From Lindgomyces ingoldianus (taxonomy: Eukaryota; Ascomycota; Dothideomycetes; Pleosporales; Lindgomycetaceae), in NCBI RefSeq assembly GCF_010093535.1, contig NW_022985169.1:842044-906043 (forward strand): a stretch of DNA of 64,000 nt, given 5' to 3'. Positions 34,326 through 46,386 of this stretch are shown piece by piece. Position 1 is the stretch's first letter, and every line of letters begins with the position of its first letter. A model generated the notes under the pieces. That model was not told the DNA's origin. It did not search any database and saw nothing but the letters and a program-made list of their open reading frames with translations. The position numbers and the translations under genes are program-made.

Positions 34326-35036
34326 GGCAACCAAGACAGCTGCCAACCATCTAATTCACAGGGGATGTGCATATCAGCACAGCACAGTCATTGAAACAGC
34401 ATCGGGAAGCATTTCGGATTGGGACTGAATCGGAGAATGCCAAAAGCAGAAAACCTTGGAGGGATTCTGGAGCATAAACCATGCATTGGGTTTCTTATCT
34501 TTTTTCTTTCTCATGATAGCGTTGTGGAGTGGGGTTTTCAAGGAGTCCGGCCAGGTCTTCTGAACAGGATTTGAACATATCTTATGCCTGCGGGCTGTTA
34601 TGAGATGGGCTTTTCGGATTGGATTGGACATACGAGGCCAGATTAACGGGTAGCTGAGTGGAGATGGAAGTGCTCTGTAGAAAGCATTAGGCATCTTCCC
34701 TGCGGTTCTGACGGATCTGCCCGCGGTGATGGGCCTTTTCATGGATACCATACATTCTCAATTTTCCAAGGTTGCCCTTGTGTGTCGCCGTGTCACGTGA
34801 ATGGATTAGAATGGCCTTTGGTGCCATCATCTGTGAGCATTGTTCTTTGAAACTTGAATAAAGGCTAGTCCACCGCTTTTGATATAGCAGCCGCCCGACC
34901 ATCTTTTGGTATCCCTCGCAGAAACGCCAACGCTATGCCAAGATCACATTGAGCCCAGAAGGAAAGAAAACAAAGATGCTAAGCTCATCAACTCAACATG
35001 CTGTGATAGAGTCATCCTCTTCAAGCCTCCTGACTC
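34326..35036. other. Convergent intergenic region
   Basis: About 710 bp between the stops of the Myb-like gene (+) and MTR3 (-). No coding signal; it probably holds two 3' UTRs. Confidence 0.5.
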
Positions 35037-36037
35037 CTAGGATCCCTCTCCCTTAAATTTCGCTTCGACGGATTCGAGCAACACTTCCTTGAGCACCGAC
35101 AGACTTCCAAGTGCGGCATGGGTTGCTCCATCCACCAGTTCCTCTTGGCTGAATCCGATGTCTCCTTTCATCCAGACCTCGGTGATTTCGTCTCTTGCAG
35201 CTAGATATCCAACCGCACATGCCGCAACAATATCTTGATGCTCCGAAGGGCAGGGATCCAGCACTTTGACTAGCTTTTCCTTCTCCTCTCTTCCAGTTGC
35301 ATGAGGATTCCTCACCATAGCGGCCACGCCACCAGACACCATATCGACGCAATCAATCCCCGCATCCGCAATCGCGGCACTCGAGACCGTGATGCAACCT
35401 GCGAGCACGTTCAACAAGCCCCATCCACTACCATTCGTACCTCCATGTACACCCATAACAGCATCGCCCCACCACCCATCTTCGTCCCCCTCAATAACTG
35501 TCACAATGACCTCAACCCCACTCTTCGGCCACCTCTCCCCAATCAAGACCCCCCTCAGTGCTGTCTCAAGATGTACGCCTATGTCACGTTCCACAGAGTC
35601 GCGGATATAGCCACGGCGGTTACGGGAGGCGAAAGGGGCGAATTTCACGGTTGCGGTAAGCAAAAGAGAGGGGCTGAATGGGGCGCTGCGTGGGAGCGGT
35701 TTGGGTCCTTGGATTGAGCAAGAGAGCTTTAGAGAGGAGCGCGGGGGGATGAGGGAGGTTGTTGGCGAGGACGGGGTGGGAAGGGGGATTTCGAGGTAGG
35801 CACTGCCAGAGGCGGAGGGGATAATTCCAGTTCGTAGGTCTGCCCAAGGTCAATGTGTACACAGTAGATAGCGAATCCGTCAGAAGAGCGCTTACAGATG
35901 TTGCGGAGCTCATGCGGAGCTCTGATTCGCGACGGTCGCAGCGATTGAAGATATCCAGACTCTTTAACAGTCCTGGAGAAAATCGGTGCGGAAGTCCCGC
36001 CACTCGGGGCATTTATTCTTCTTCTATCTGTATTCAT
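35037..36037 (-). CDS. MTR3: Exosome subunit MTR3 (RNase PH-like ring)
   Basis: Core-ring subunit of the RNA exosome (RNase PH fold, catalytically inactive in eukaryotes), acting in nuclear and cytoplasmic 3'-5' RNA processing. Two exons, 36037-35896 and 35839-35037 (56-nt intron), give 314 residues. The start MNTDRRRINAPSGGTSAPIF and RIRAPHELRNIYLRTG, with the splice inside NIY, match the Mtr3 group. Then come ASGSAYLEIP, TATVKFAPFASRNRRGYIRD and the RNase PH core GLLNVLAGCITVSSAAIADA. The C-terminal helix SLSVLKEVLLESVEAKF is typical. Confidence 0.9.
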
Positions 36038-38119
36038 TGTGCGAAAAAGTCGCTAATGTTGAAGCCTTGTTTGCCGAATGCTGGATTGAATCAGTTCGCA
36101 GGTTCGGATGACTAAGCCGAAATCTTGGCGCCTGCAATCGATATTTTCTTCGCTTGAGCTTCGCAACCTCTGCCTCAAAACACATCACCTTCCAACTGTT
36201 CTCGCTCCTCAGGTACGTGCCAAATTCTTTTCTCTGGTTTTTTTCCGCTTTATTATGATTGATAACATCTGAAACTTGTTCTCGTGATCCTTCGTGAGCA
36301 ATTGAACAACATGCACCACCGTCTGATCTCATCTTTTCATTTGAAAGATTCCAACAACTGGTAGCAGCGCGGAAAGCTTACTTTAACGTAGGAGCGGATG
36401 AACAACTGATCTGGCTAAGTAAAATGCGTCGCATTGGCCTGCCCGACACGCATGTTCGTCCAAGTCCTTCCAGCTCGACTACCGCCTTCGTCTCAAAGAA
36501 TATGGATGACAGCATCCTGGAATGAAAACACCCAGAATCAGAAAATATAATCGGTCTCACAAAAAGTCCGTTTGCCTTAATGACGCGTTCGTTTTCTGAA
36601 ACAGGATTTCGGAGATTTTGCAATTTCGCTGAAGCACGCACTGTCTTGGCAATCTGCATCTCTATCTTGACTGACATAGTACAGTTGATGCATTCTAACA
36701 ACTGACTACAGTAAGTTATTTCCCCTAACCTTTTCCAGCATGCGATCTACATACGTCATGCTCTTATGATGAGTGTATAATTTTCAGTTCTGCTACTGAA
36801 CTTCATTGAAGACAACTTATACCAGCTTACCTTTTCTGATCTCTCCACAACGCAATCTGCCCGTCCGCTATTGTCTGCTAAACTCTCACTGACTTGGGTC
36901 AGACAGATATAGCCGATTCATATCGACTCCCGACCCGCGGGCTTTCTGGGTAAGTTCGAATTCCATTCCCTCTGTTGCTGGGATGAAAACTAGTCAATCC
37001 ATTCAACGAGCTCCAACGCCAGGTCACCCTCCCGCACTCTACTAGCCTTGGCTGGAATGACGAGTTGTGGAGTTTTGCTCAAGGCTCGTCCAACAGCGTG
37101 TAATTGTGGTCTGCGAGCCAAAGGTTGGGATAGTCCGTCTTGGGTTGTCCTGGCCCCAGGCCGGCGGAGGAGCATGACTAAATCGGCTTTTCTGAGCATG
37201 AAACTGCCATTCCTCCGAATGATCGCTAGTTGCTAGAGGAGGCTAATGAGCGTATAGATTGTTAAAGATCGCTCGGTTTACTATATAAACCCTTTCGAGT
37301 GGCCATTCTCCTTGTCCTAGATGGTAGCATCGCGGAAAGGGTCACTACCTAGTTAAGCTTAGTACGAATTAATAGACGAAATCTTGTCCATTTGATGGAT
37401 ATGTCTGCGCAACTCCTGTGATGCTTTGTCAGAATGCGATTGATAACGTGAATGGCCTGCCAGTCTTGGCGTCCGTTACGTAATCAGTTGGTGTTGCAGC
37501 TCAGCAACATAAGCTGAAACAAAACTCGAGATAGGGGCGTTGCCAATTTTAGATTCAAGTTACATGGAGAACATTCCACTCTGGTGAAAGCTAGTGCATT
37601 ATTTTGCCACACAATTCTCTCATTTTAGTTCACACAGTACCATCTCAACAGGCGGCTTAGCGCATCAGCGGAGTTGAGACCTCTGCCCAGGTACACTCGC
37701 TCATTAACACCGCAGCTCCAGCATTCACATTACTGCCAGAAGCAGCGCACTGCGATTTCTTAACAAACCCCCCTTTGCATCTCCCTTGTGCAAATTGCCG
37801 CCGCTTCGGTAGTCGCCACTAGGGTTATCGGGCATATCTGCCACCGTAGCGAAATAATCTGAAGCCAAGGCTGCGGAGTCCTAGACAACAACATCCTCCC
37901 ACGATTTAGCAACTCCCACCCTCTCGACACATCGCCCGCTGCATCCACCGTGGCCGTCGCCGCCATCAATCAATTTGGTCTTCCGTCTGTCCCCGCGTGG
38001 CCTGCCCTGGAGTCGTCCGCGCTCGCCCTCCGTTTCCGTGATCTGGCGGGTCGAAGGTGACCGGGGGTGTTCAAGGGAGACCTTCACAGCGACCTCGAGC
38101 TTCAGAAACGCCAGACTGG
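36038..38119. other. Long non-coding interval, possible non-coding RNA
   Basis: About 2.1 kb between MTR3 (-) and the mannosyltransferase (+) without a supported protein gene. Several splice-like steps (for example CTCAG followed by GTACGTG near 36210) suggest it could be transcribed. One box C/D-like arrangement is visible at 36766-36839: ATGATGA, an internal CTGA and a final CTGA. Part of the interval must serve as the promoter region of both flanking genes. Confidence 0.35.
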
Positions 38120-39974
38120 ATGCTGCCCTTACATGCGGCGTCGCCTAAGGGGAAAATGCATCGCCATGCCTATTCCAACGGGCATGCGGCATATCCTTCG
38201 TTAGGAGGCAGCGGCACCTTCTCCATCCAACCACACAAGTACGTTCCGCAGTCACCATGCTGCCGTCAAGTCTGAGCCCATTCACTGCTCACCGCAGCCA
38301 TCCCAACTACCACTGTTCCCACAGCGCGTGGCATCATGATGCTAACTTTCGTTGCTGCTGCAGGTTCCAGCCGCGATCACAACCAGCGCTACGGCGGCGT
38401 CGCCAGCTAATACAGCGCCTCTTGCTCGGCGGCACCCTCTTCTGCCTCTTCTTCTTCTTCTTTTTCCCTGACATGCGGCCGAACCTGGGCTCGGGGCCTC
38501 TCAGCTACTTTGCCTCCACCGAGGACTCCCAGCTTGAGACGGTCCGATACTACGACCTGAACAATGTGCAGGGCACAGCAAGGGGGTGGGAGAGGGAGGA
38601 GAGGATACTGCTCTGCGCACCGTTGCGAGACGCCTCGCCACATCTCGACATGTTCTTCAATCATCTGAAGAATCTGACTTATCCCCATAACCTCATCGAC
38701 CTGGCCTTTCTCGTCGGAGACTCTAAAGACGATACGATTGAGAAGTTGACAAGGAAGCTCGGCGAGCTGCAGGCGGATCCAGAGCCAAAGCAGCAATTCG
38801 GAGAGATATCAATCATGGAAAAGGATTTCGGGCAAAAAGTCGACCAGGACGTTGAGAGCAGACACGGGTTCGCGGCTCAGGCGGGACGACGGAAGTCTAT
38901 GGCTCAGGCTCGCAATTGGCTGCTCAGCGCGGCTCTACGACCAACACACAGTTGGGTTTACTGGAGGGACGTCGATGTCGAGACTGCGCCGTTCACCATC
39001 TTGGAGGACCTCATGCGGCACAACAAGGATGTCATCGTTCCCAGTAAGGCGAAGATCGCTTCATATATGTTTCAATTTAAGTTTAAGATTGCTGACAAAA
39101 TCACTTAGATGTCTGGCGACCTCTGCCTGACTGGCTCGGAGGAGAGCAACCTTATGACTTGAATTCGTGGCAGGAATCGGAGACTGCTTTGGCCCTGGCT
39201 GATACCTTGGACGAGGATGCGGTCATCGTAGAGGGATACGCGGAATATGCCACCTGGAGACCCCATCTAGCTTACCTTCGAGATCCCTATGGCGACCCTG
39301 ACATGGAGATGGAAATTGACGGCGTTGGAGGAGTCAGCATTCTAGCCAAAGCGAAGGTGTTCCGCTCTGGAGTCCACTTCCCCGCATTCAGCTTCGAAAA
39401 GCATGCCGAGACAGAAGGGTTTGGAAAGGTGAGACTGCCAAACCTCTTTCACTCTTAATTGCTCACAATGGATCTAGATGGCGAAGCGCATGAAGTTCTC
39501 AGTCGTTGGCCTTCCGCACTACACGATCTGGCATCTCTACGAGCCCAGTGTTGACGATATCCGACATATGGAGGAGATGGAGAAGGAGCGAAAGAGCAAG
39601 GAAGCCGAAGAGAAGGCTAAGAAAGAGCGCATGGACAAGATCAAAGACCAGTTCGACTCTAAGTCCAGCGAATGGGAGAAGGACAAGAACGAGATCCACA
39701 ATCTGGTACAGAACGCAAAGAAGGAAGCGGAGCAGTCTAAGAAAGAAGCTGACTCTCCGAAGAAGGAACCCGAAGCCCCAAAGAAGGATGCCGAGCAATC
39801 TAAACAAGAAAACCCCACACCTGCGCAGATTCACGACGCGAGGGGAGAGGATGAAAAGAAACCAGCCGAGCCGAAGCAGTGAGTCGCGACATTTCTCTGC
39901 TCTGCAGGTTTGCAAGTTTGCGTTCTTACTATTGCAACAGGAAGGAACCCAGTGGCGAAGAGAAGAAAGCGTAG
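38120..39974 (+). CDS. GT62 alpha-mannosyltransferase (Anp1/Van1 group, M-Pol subunit)
   Basis: Golgi type II membrane glycosyltransferase of the Anp1/Mnn9/Van1 family that elongates N-linked mannan. Five exons: 38120-38238, 38364-39043, 39109-39428, 39478-39878 and 39941-39974, giving 517 residues. The short basic cytoplasmic part is followed by a membrane anchor (LLLGGTLFCLFFFFFFPDM). The luminal domain shows ERILLCAPLRDASPHL, LIDLAFLVGDSKDDT, the DxD-type WVYWRDVDVETAP, PDWLGGEQPYDLNSWQES, VEGYAEYATWRPHLAYLRDP and GLPHYTIWHLYEPSVDDIRHM. A long charged coiled-coil-like Lys/Glu tail follows. Which paralogue (Anp1 or Van1) is unclear. The first in-frame ATG was used; the ATG at 38156 is an alternative. 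Confidence 0.87.
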
Positions 39975-40919
39975 AGCGCTTGAAGGAGCTCAGCAACAAC
40001 GGCCTTTCATGAAATTCATCAGTCGACTTTTGAATACCGTCGCGCCCGAACTACTTTAATTGAACGATGGACGACATTTTAGTGTCTGTGGCGGATCTTG
40101 AAGGATTATCAAGCCTGGAAGCGTTACGAGATGATAACCATAAGCGGGAGTTCCAAGTGAATACGCTAGGGCAGTCTCTCGCTAGATAGGCATCCTAGTG
40201 CGCGTCTTGCAACTTTGTTTCACATTTCATTCAATTGGCGTTGCGGAGAAGGTCCTCGCGGGTGCTGGTTGTATATATTAGAGCTTTGCATTCAGGGGCG
40301 TTTATGCTCGACTCGAGGACACGAGCGCTGGTTGCTGTATCAATACCAAAAGAATTGAAGCAAAAGCTCCGACCAAGAATGATGACATGGGTCGAAAGTG
40401 CATGGGCAATCGTCTCGTCACCTGACGTGGAAGATAGCTGTGATTTGCGAGGGGAATTGGCGTGCTGTTGGTGCTCTCCCTAATTCCAAGAAGAAGTCAG
40501 CGAATAGACTCCTAGCCTAGTGATGTTCCACGTTAGGTGATAGCATGCTAGGGTCGCAGCAGCTGGGGCCGTGAGAGTAGCTAACTTCACCCTGAAGTGT
40601 GTAGTCAGCGCGGACACCCTGGCCTCTCCTGCGGTGAAACAGCGACGACTTTGCTTGGCATGGCATGGCATGGCCGAACTCCAAAATGTTCAAGTAGCTA
40701 GAAGCCCGATTGCTGGTGCCTATCATTCCGGCTCCACCTCCCTGAGGACACAGTCTCGACAATTTGCTACTTGAAGCTCTCTGTTCAGGCTCCGATCTGT
40801 TAACCATGCTTTTCTTTGGAATTTTTTAGTGGTGGACGCTGATGTAACTAAGCATACACCTGGCGCATCCCATTACCTCTCCGAAGCGACAACGCCCCTT
40901 GCCAGAAGCGCTATCCAAC
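39975..40919. other. Intergenic region upstream of the Arf-GEF gene
   Basis: About 945 bp with no supported gene; both flanking genes are plus-strand. It contains a small (GGCAT)n run around 40657-40674 and should include the Arf-GEF promoter. Confidence 0.45.
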
Positions 40920-43900
40920 ATGTCTGATAGCGGGAGCACGGCCGATTCCACACAGAACGTCCAGCTTGCAACTGTCGACCGCCGACCCATCTCCGTTGCT
41001 GTAAACCCAGTCGCGCTCGTGGTCACAGAATGCATAACCGTCACGTCTGCTATGCGGAAGCATGCCCGCTGGGCGCATTCTTCCGTATCCGCCATCCTTG
41101 GGGGGTCTTCGAACAAGACCCCAGCGGTACATCGGCGGGACAGATCCGGGCAAGGAATTGTGAGCGGGGGAGAGCAGGAGGAAGCCGTGCCCAGCAGATG
41201 GGGCTTGAGGGGAAAGAAGGGGAAGAGCTTACAGGACAATCCTCTGATGTCTGCTTTTGCACGTCTGCGGAGCGAGCTGAAGGGCTGTAAAGGTCCGTAG
41301 CGCTCTCCCATCTCTAAATGCTGGTACTGTATATACTAACAAGCATTGCACAGATATCCGAACGTTTGATACTCCGTCGATGCTCCACCCCTTCCTCCAG
41401 GTTATAAGATCCTCGTCGACTTCGGCACCAATAACTTCCCTCGCTCTAATAGCTATCACCAAGTTCCTCGCATACAATTTAATCGGCCATGACTCCCCTC
41501 GACTCCCAGAAGCCATGCAGCTACTCTCGTCCGCCATCACACACTGCAGATTCGAGGCCAGCGACTCTGCTGCAGACGAGATTGTGCTTCTGCGCATACT
41601 CAAGCTCATGGAAGGCATGGTCTCCGGGCCCGGAGGAGAGGTCCTCGGCGACGAGAGTATCTGTGAGATGATGGAGACTGGGTTGAGCATGTGCTGTCAG
41701 GCCAGGCTGTCTGAACTATTGCGTCGATCTGCCGAGATTTCGATGGTGTCTATGTGCCAGGTGATATTCAGACGGCTGAAGACACTAGAAATCGAATCGC
41801 CAGAGGAGCTTGCAGCACTAGACCAAGACCCGGAGGACGACAAGATGGATGCCGTCAGGATGGATCCATCCGTGAATGGAGAGAGCGTCGCGCCAACCAA
41901 GGTCGAAGATCCTCCGCATCCCAGCAGTTCAGACAAAAGCCAGGACGATGTGGACAGCAATGCTCCGAATCCTGCGGGGTCCACCGTAGATCTTCCAGCA
42001 ACAGCAGAGCCTGAGAGTCCTGCTGAAATCAAGCCTTACTCGCTGCCTTCCATTCGAGAGCTATTTCGAGTACTGGTCGACCTGCTAGACCCCCATGACC
42101 GACAACACACTGACACCATGCGTGTTATGGCCTTGCGTATAGTAGACGTGGCTCTCGAGGTTGCGGGCCCGTCGATTGCAAACCACCCGAGTTTGGCGAA
42201 TCTGGCCAAGGACACTCTCTGTCGGCACATTTTCCAGCTGGTCCGGTCGGAGAACATGGCGATTCTAAACGAGTCCCTTCGAGTTGCCGGCACTCTTCTG
42301 GCAACTTGCAGAAACGTACTCAAGCTCCAGCAGGAGTTGTTTCTGTCCTACCTAGTGACCTGTCTATTCCCACGAGTCGAGATTCCAGCAGAACCTGGAA
42401 TCGAGCCGTCTTTGTACGAGGGGGTCCCGCAAGCACCGAGCCTCATCAAACCTACGCCGTCACAGGCGAGCAATAGCAGCGGCCGATCGACTCCAGTACC
42501 TGTGAAGGACCGACAAAGGCTTGGCCTTGAGGGTGGTGCTCGGAAACCTGATGCCCGGGAAGCCATGGTCGAAAGCCTAGGTGCGCTAGTTCGAATTCCA
42601 TCATTCATGGCCGAGCTGTTTGTCAATTACGACTGTGAGGTCGACCGTGGAGATCTTTGCATGGATATCGTCGGGCTTCTATCACGAAATGCATTTCCCG
42701 ACTCCGCTACATGGAGCACCGTGAATGTGCCTCCTTTGTGCCTAGATGCGCTTCTTGGCTTTGTGCAGTCCATTGCAGATCGACTAGAAGACTCTCCCGT
42801 CGCCAACGGCTACCCTGATGCCAACGCACTACGCGAACAGCGAGCTCGGAAGAAGGTCATAATCAGAGGAGCCACCAAGTTCAATGAGAACCCAAAAGCA
42901 GGCATCGCCTTCCTCGCTTCACAGGGCGTCATCGAAGATGTCAATGATCCTCGGTCCATTGCGGAGTTTGTTAAGGGTACCACAAGGGTCGACAAGAAAG
43001 TGCTTGGAGAATTCATATCCAAAAGGTCTAATGAGCAGATTCTGAGCGCCTTCATCGGCCTAATGGACTTTAGCGGGCAGCGGGTGGACGAAGCTCTTCG
43101 GCAGCTGCTGCACTCTTTCCGGCTCCCTGGTGAATCTGCACTCATTGAGAGAATTGTGACGGAATTCTCAGACCAATATTGCGCAAAAGCCCAGCCCGAA
43201 GGCGTTGCCAATAAGGATGCGGTCTTCGTTCTGACCTACGCTATTATTATGCTTAATACGGATCAACACAATCCAAATATGAAGCAGGCACGTATGACTG
43301 TGGCAGACTTCGCAAAGAACCTCCGGGGTGTGAATGATGGGAAGGACTTCGACCCAGATTATCTCCAGTCCATCTTCGACTCAATTAAGAATCGGGAGAT
43401 AATTCTCCCTGAAGAGCATGACAACCGCCATGCTTACGACCACGCTTGGAAAGAGCTCTTGATCAAGGTTCAGTCAGCCACAGATCTTGCGATTTGCGAT
43501 ACCAACATCTTCGATGCGGATATGTTTGCAGCAACCTGGAAGCCAATCGTAGCCACGCTCTCTTACGTCTTTATGTCAGCTACAGATGATGCGGTCTTCT
43601 CTCGTGTGGTCACTGGTTTCGACCAGTGTGCTCAGATTGCAGCGAAATATGGATTAAGCGATGCGCTCGATCGAATCATCTCATGCCTCTCGTATATCAG
43701 TACACTTGCGCCTGATATGCCGCCAAGTACGGCCCTGAATACTGAAGTCCAAGCCGACAAGAAGAGCGTGATGGTCAGCGAGACAGCCGTCCGCTTTGGG
43801 CGAGATGGCAGAGCGCAATTAGCTACCGTTGTGCTGTTCCAAGTAATCAAAGGCAACGAAGCTTCTATACGGGATGGATGGAATCATGTGAGTCACGCTC

Positions 43901-45899
43901 GTAAATCATGCTCACATCAGAATTAACAGTTGTTAGCTTATCCACATCATGATGAATCTCTTCGTCAACTCTTTACTACCTCCCTATTTCCTATCCTTCC
44001 AGAAGACACTCGCCCTCCCTCCTATCCCTCTTCAAAGTCCTGCACAAATCATCGATCGCGCTGAACGTCCTGCTGATACCGGGATCTTCTCAGCGTTGAC
44101 ATCTTACGTTTCAAGCTTCGCCAACGATGAACCCCCAGAGCCCTCAGACCAGGAAATTGAATATACTCTATGTACTGTAGATACGGTAAAGGAGTGCCAC
44201 TTTGAAGACATCCTTGCGAACATCAGTCAACTTCCTGTTGAGTCTCTAAGGTCGTTGCTCTTATCACTCCTAGAGCAAATACCGGAAGATGGTTCACCGC
44301 GAGTTATCGTCGTAAAACCAGAGCTTCCCCATCCAAACAGCCCAAGACCAAATGGCAACAAGGCAAAACTGAATCGACCAACGTACGACCCTAGTCTAGT
44401 GTTTGTACTTGAATTAGCAACTGTGCTTGCGCTTCGAGACGATGAAACTGTACAAGAGCTAGCGAAGGATGTTACGGACTCATTGCAGAGCGTCATAAGA
44501 GATGCGTCTAAACTGCACCCTGTAGTGATAGCTCGGTCTGTCTACTACCTCCTGAGCCTGCTCAAGGCTAGCAACGTATGTACATTCGAGCGTTCACCCT
44601 TCGACACATACTGACTAGTGTAGGATTTTGACTTCATTCGAGCTCCCGTCATCCTGCACACATTCTCGAGCTTCGACCAGGAGCTCCTAAAGCAATGCGC
44701 ACAGCCCCTGTTGAAGGGTCTGTCTGATTGCTGCAAGGGTCCAATTGGCCTGCGCAGTGAACTATCCAGCTCACCCGACTTCTGGGCAATCCTCAATACT
44801 TTGCATCCTGTGCCCGAAGCTGCTGGCGATGTTTTTCAGCTCGTTGAAGATCTTGCGACCTCAGCACAACCTGGAATATCTGCCGACAATTACGAAGCTG
44901 CTATTGCACTGCTGAATGAATTCGCGACCGCAGCCCAAGTGGGAGCACTTCAAGAGCAGCAACATGACCAGGCCAATAGGCGAGGAAAAGCGCCAAAAGC
45001 CAAGAAGCCAGAGTATACATCTTCTAGAATATTTGATAACGCTTTCGTTAACGTAGTCAGGAGCAACGAGGTTGTTGTCCGCGGCAGCAAAGCAATGACT
45101 ATCATCTACCAGATGTCGGGCAGGGTGCCTAACTTTATCGAGCAGTCTCACCTGGAGCCAAATGAAGGTACGAATCTTTGATCTCGACCAGACTTGAAGT
45201 TATCTGATTGCGAGCAGCATGGACAGCCTATTGGTCCCCAATATTGAGAGCACTAACACACCAGTGTCTTAACCCATGCCGCGAGATTCGACAACAGGCT
45301 TTCGGAGCACTTCAACGTACCCTCCTATCCAACGAACTCGCATCTCCAGACCACAAGGAATGGACGGCGATTTTTAGCGAAGTCCTCTTCCCTCTAATTA
45401 ATCAGCTACTCAAACCAGAAGTGTATCAATCAGACCCGCTAGGTATGAGCGAGACACGGGTACGGGCAGCAACACTATTGTGCAAGGTGTTCCTGCACTA
45501 TCTCGTCTTGCTATCTGAGTGGGATGGCATGCTGGATCTATGGCTCAAGAGCATCACCATCATGGATAGGTTGATGAATAGCGGTCAGGGCGATAACCTG
45601 GTACGTCAAGGCAATTGAATGCCTCAGCGCACAGAGAGCTTACCATTAAACAGGAGGAAGCTGTGTCGGAGAATCTGAAAAATGTGTTGTTGGTGATGTC
45701 CAATGCGGGGTTCCTGGCTCCGCCAGACGAGAAACCTGAGCAAGAGGAACTTTGGAATGAGACGTGGAAGCGCATTAATAGATTCCTGCCAGACTTCTTC
45801 TCGGAACTGTTTCCAGAGGACGCAGAGAAGCCAAACGCGGAGGGGAAGTCGAAGGAAGAACGGCCGAAGGGGGCGGAGGAGAAGAAGCCGGAGACATGA
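40920..45899 (+). CDS. Sec7-domain Arf guanine exchange factor (GEA/GBF1 type)
   Basis: Large Golgi Arf-GEF that activates Arf1 for COPI coat assembly. Six exons: 40920-41292, 41354-43887, 43937-44575, 44624-45167, 45218-45600 and 45654-45899, giving 1572 residues. The N-terminal DCB/HUS part includes VTECITVTSAMRKHARW and the HUS-box-like VNYDCEVDRGDLCMDIVGLL. The Sec7 domain lies at about 634-826: KAGIAFLASQGVIED, GEFISKRSNEQILSAFIGLM, the catalytic glutamate near residue 718 in HSFRLPGESALIERI, and FVLTYAIIMLNTDQHNPNMK. HDS-type helical repeats follow (GFDQCAQIAAKYGLSDALDR, NPCREIRQQAFGALQRTLL). The lack of the BIG-type N-terminus and the insert-rich region before Sec7 favour GEA/GBF1 over SEC7/BIG. 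The tail is Lys/Glu-rich. Confidence 0.92.
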
Positions 45900-46386
45900 A
45901 ACGACTTGACGGGTTTTAGGGTTGAAGACGGGGGCGTTGGAGGCCGAGGCAGAAGTGGGTTGTCTGTCTAGGTCGTAGGATGGGGATGATTATTATTGGA
46001 CACGAGGAATGTTAATGTCCGTCACGGATGAAACACGGCCTTCGCGGTGATTGGCCCGACTTCACGAAGTAACATCCTTTGCCTTGTTTCGGAACGGGGT
46101 TACATAATCATTCGTATCCGTCCCATCTTGATCACAGTCTCAGGACGACGAGGGACTGCGCCTTCCCTCTTTGCAACTTCTGACTTCTGACCACAGTCAC
46201 TCCTTCCAAGGTTTCCACCACCGCTGCCATTTGCACTCATTACACCTTCCTCACCATTCGCGCGACATTTCCGAATCCACTCGTTTTGCAGCCGCGGCTC
46301 AGCAACTAAGCTTGGTGCATGTCGCGTGTCTTGATGTCATAATACCCGAAGCGCCAATTACACTTGTTGCAATACACTCTCTAACC
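45900..46386. promoter_or_regulatory. Promoter region of the GH72 gene
   Basis: A 487-bp gap between two plus-strand genes, pyrimidine-rich towards the GH72 start. No gene is visible in it. Confidence 0.45.

Noticed and set aside
33585..34346. Long minus-strand open frames over the Myb-like gene
   Set aside because: They are antisense shadows of the Lys/Glu-rich exon; the plus-strand model has two conserved modules and clean splices.
36950..36970. GTTCGAATTCC resembling a tRNA B box
   Set aside because: No A box, acceptor stem or anticodon arm could be built around it.
39879..39940. Alternative in-frame acceptor (TGCAG at 39907) in the last mannosyltransferase intron
   Set aside because: It would leave a 29-nt intron, below the usual minimum, so the acceptor at 39940 was used.
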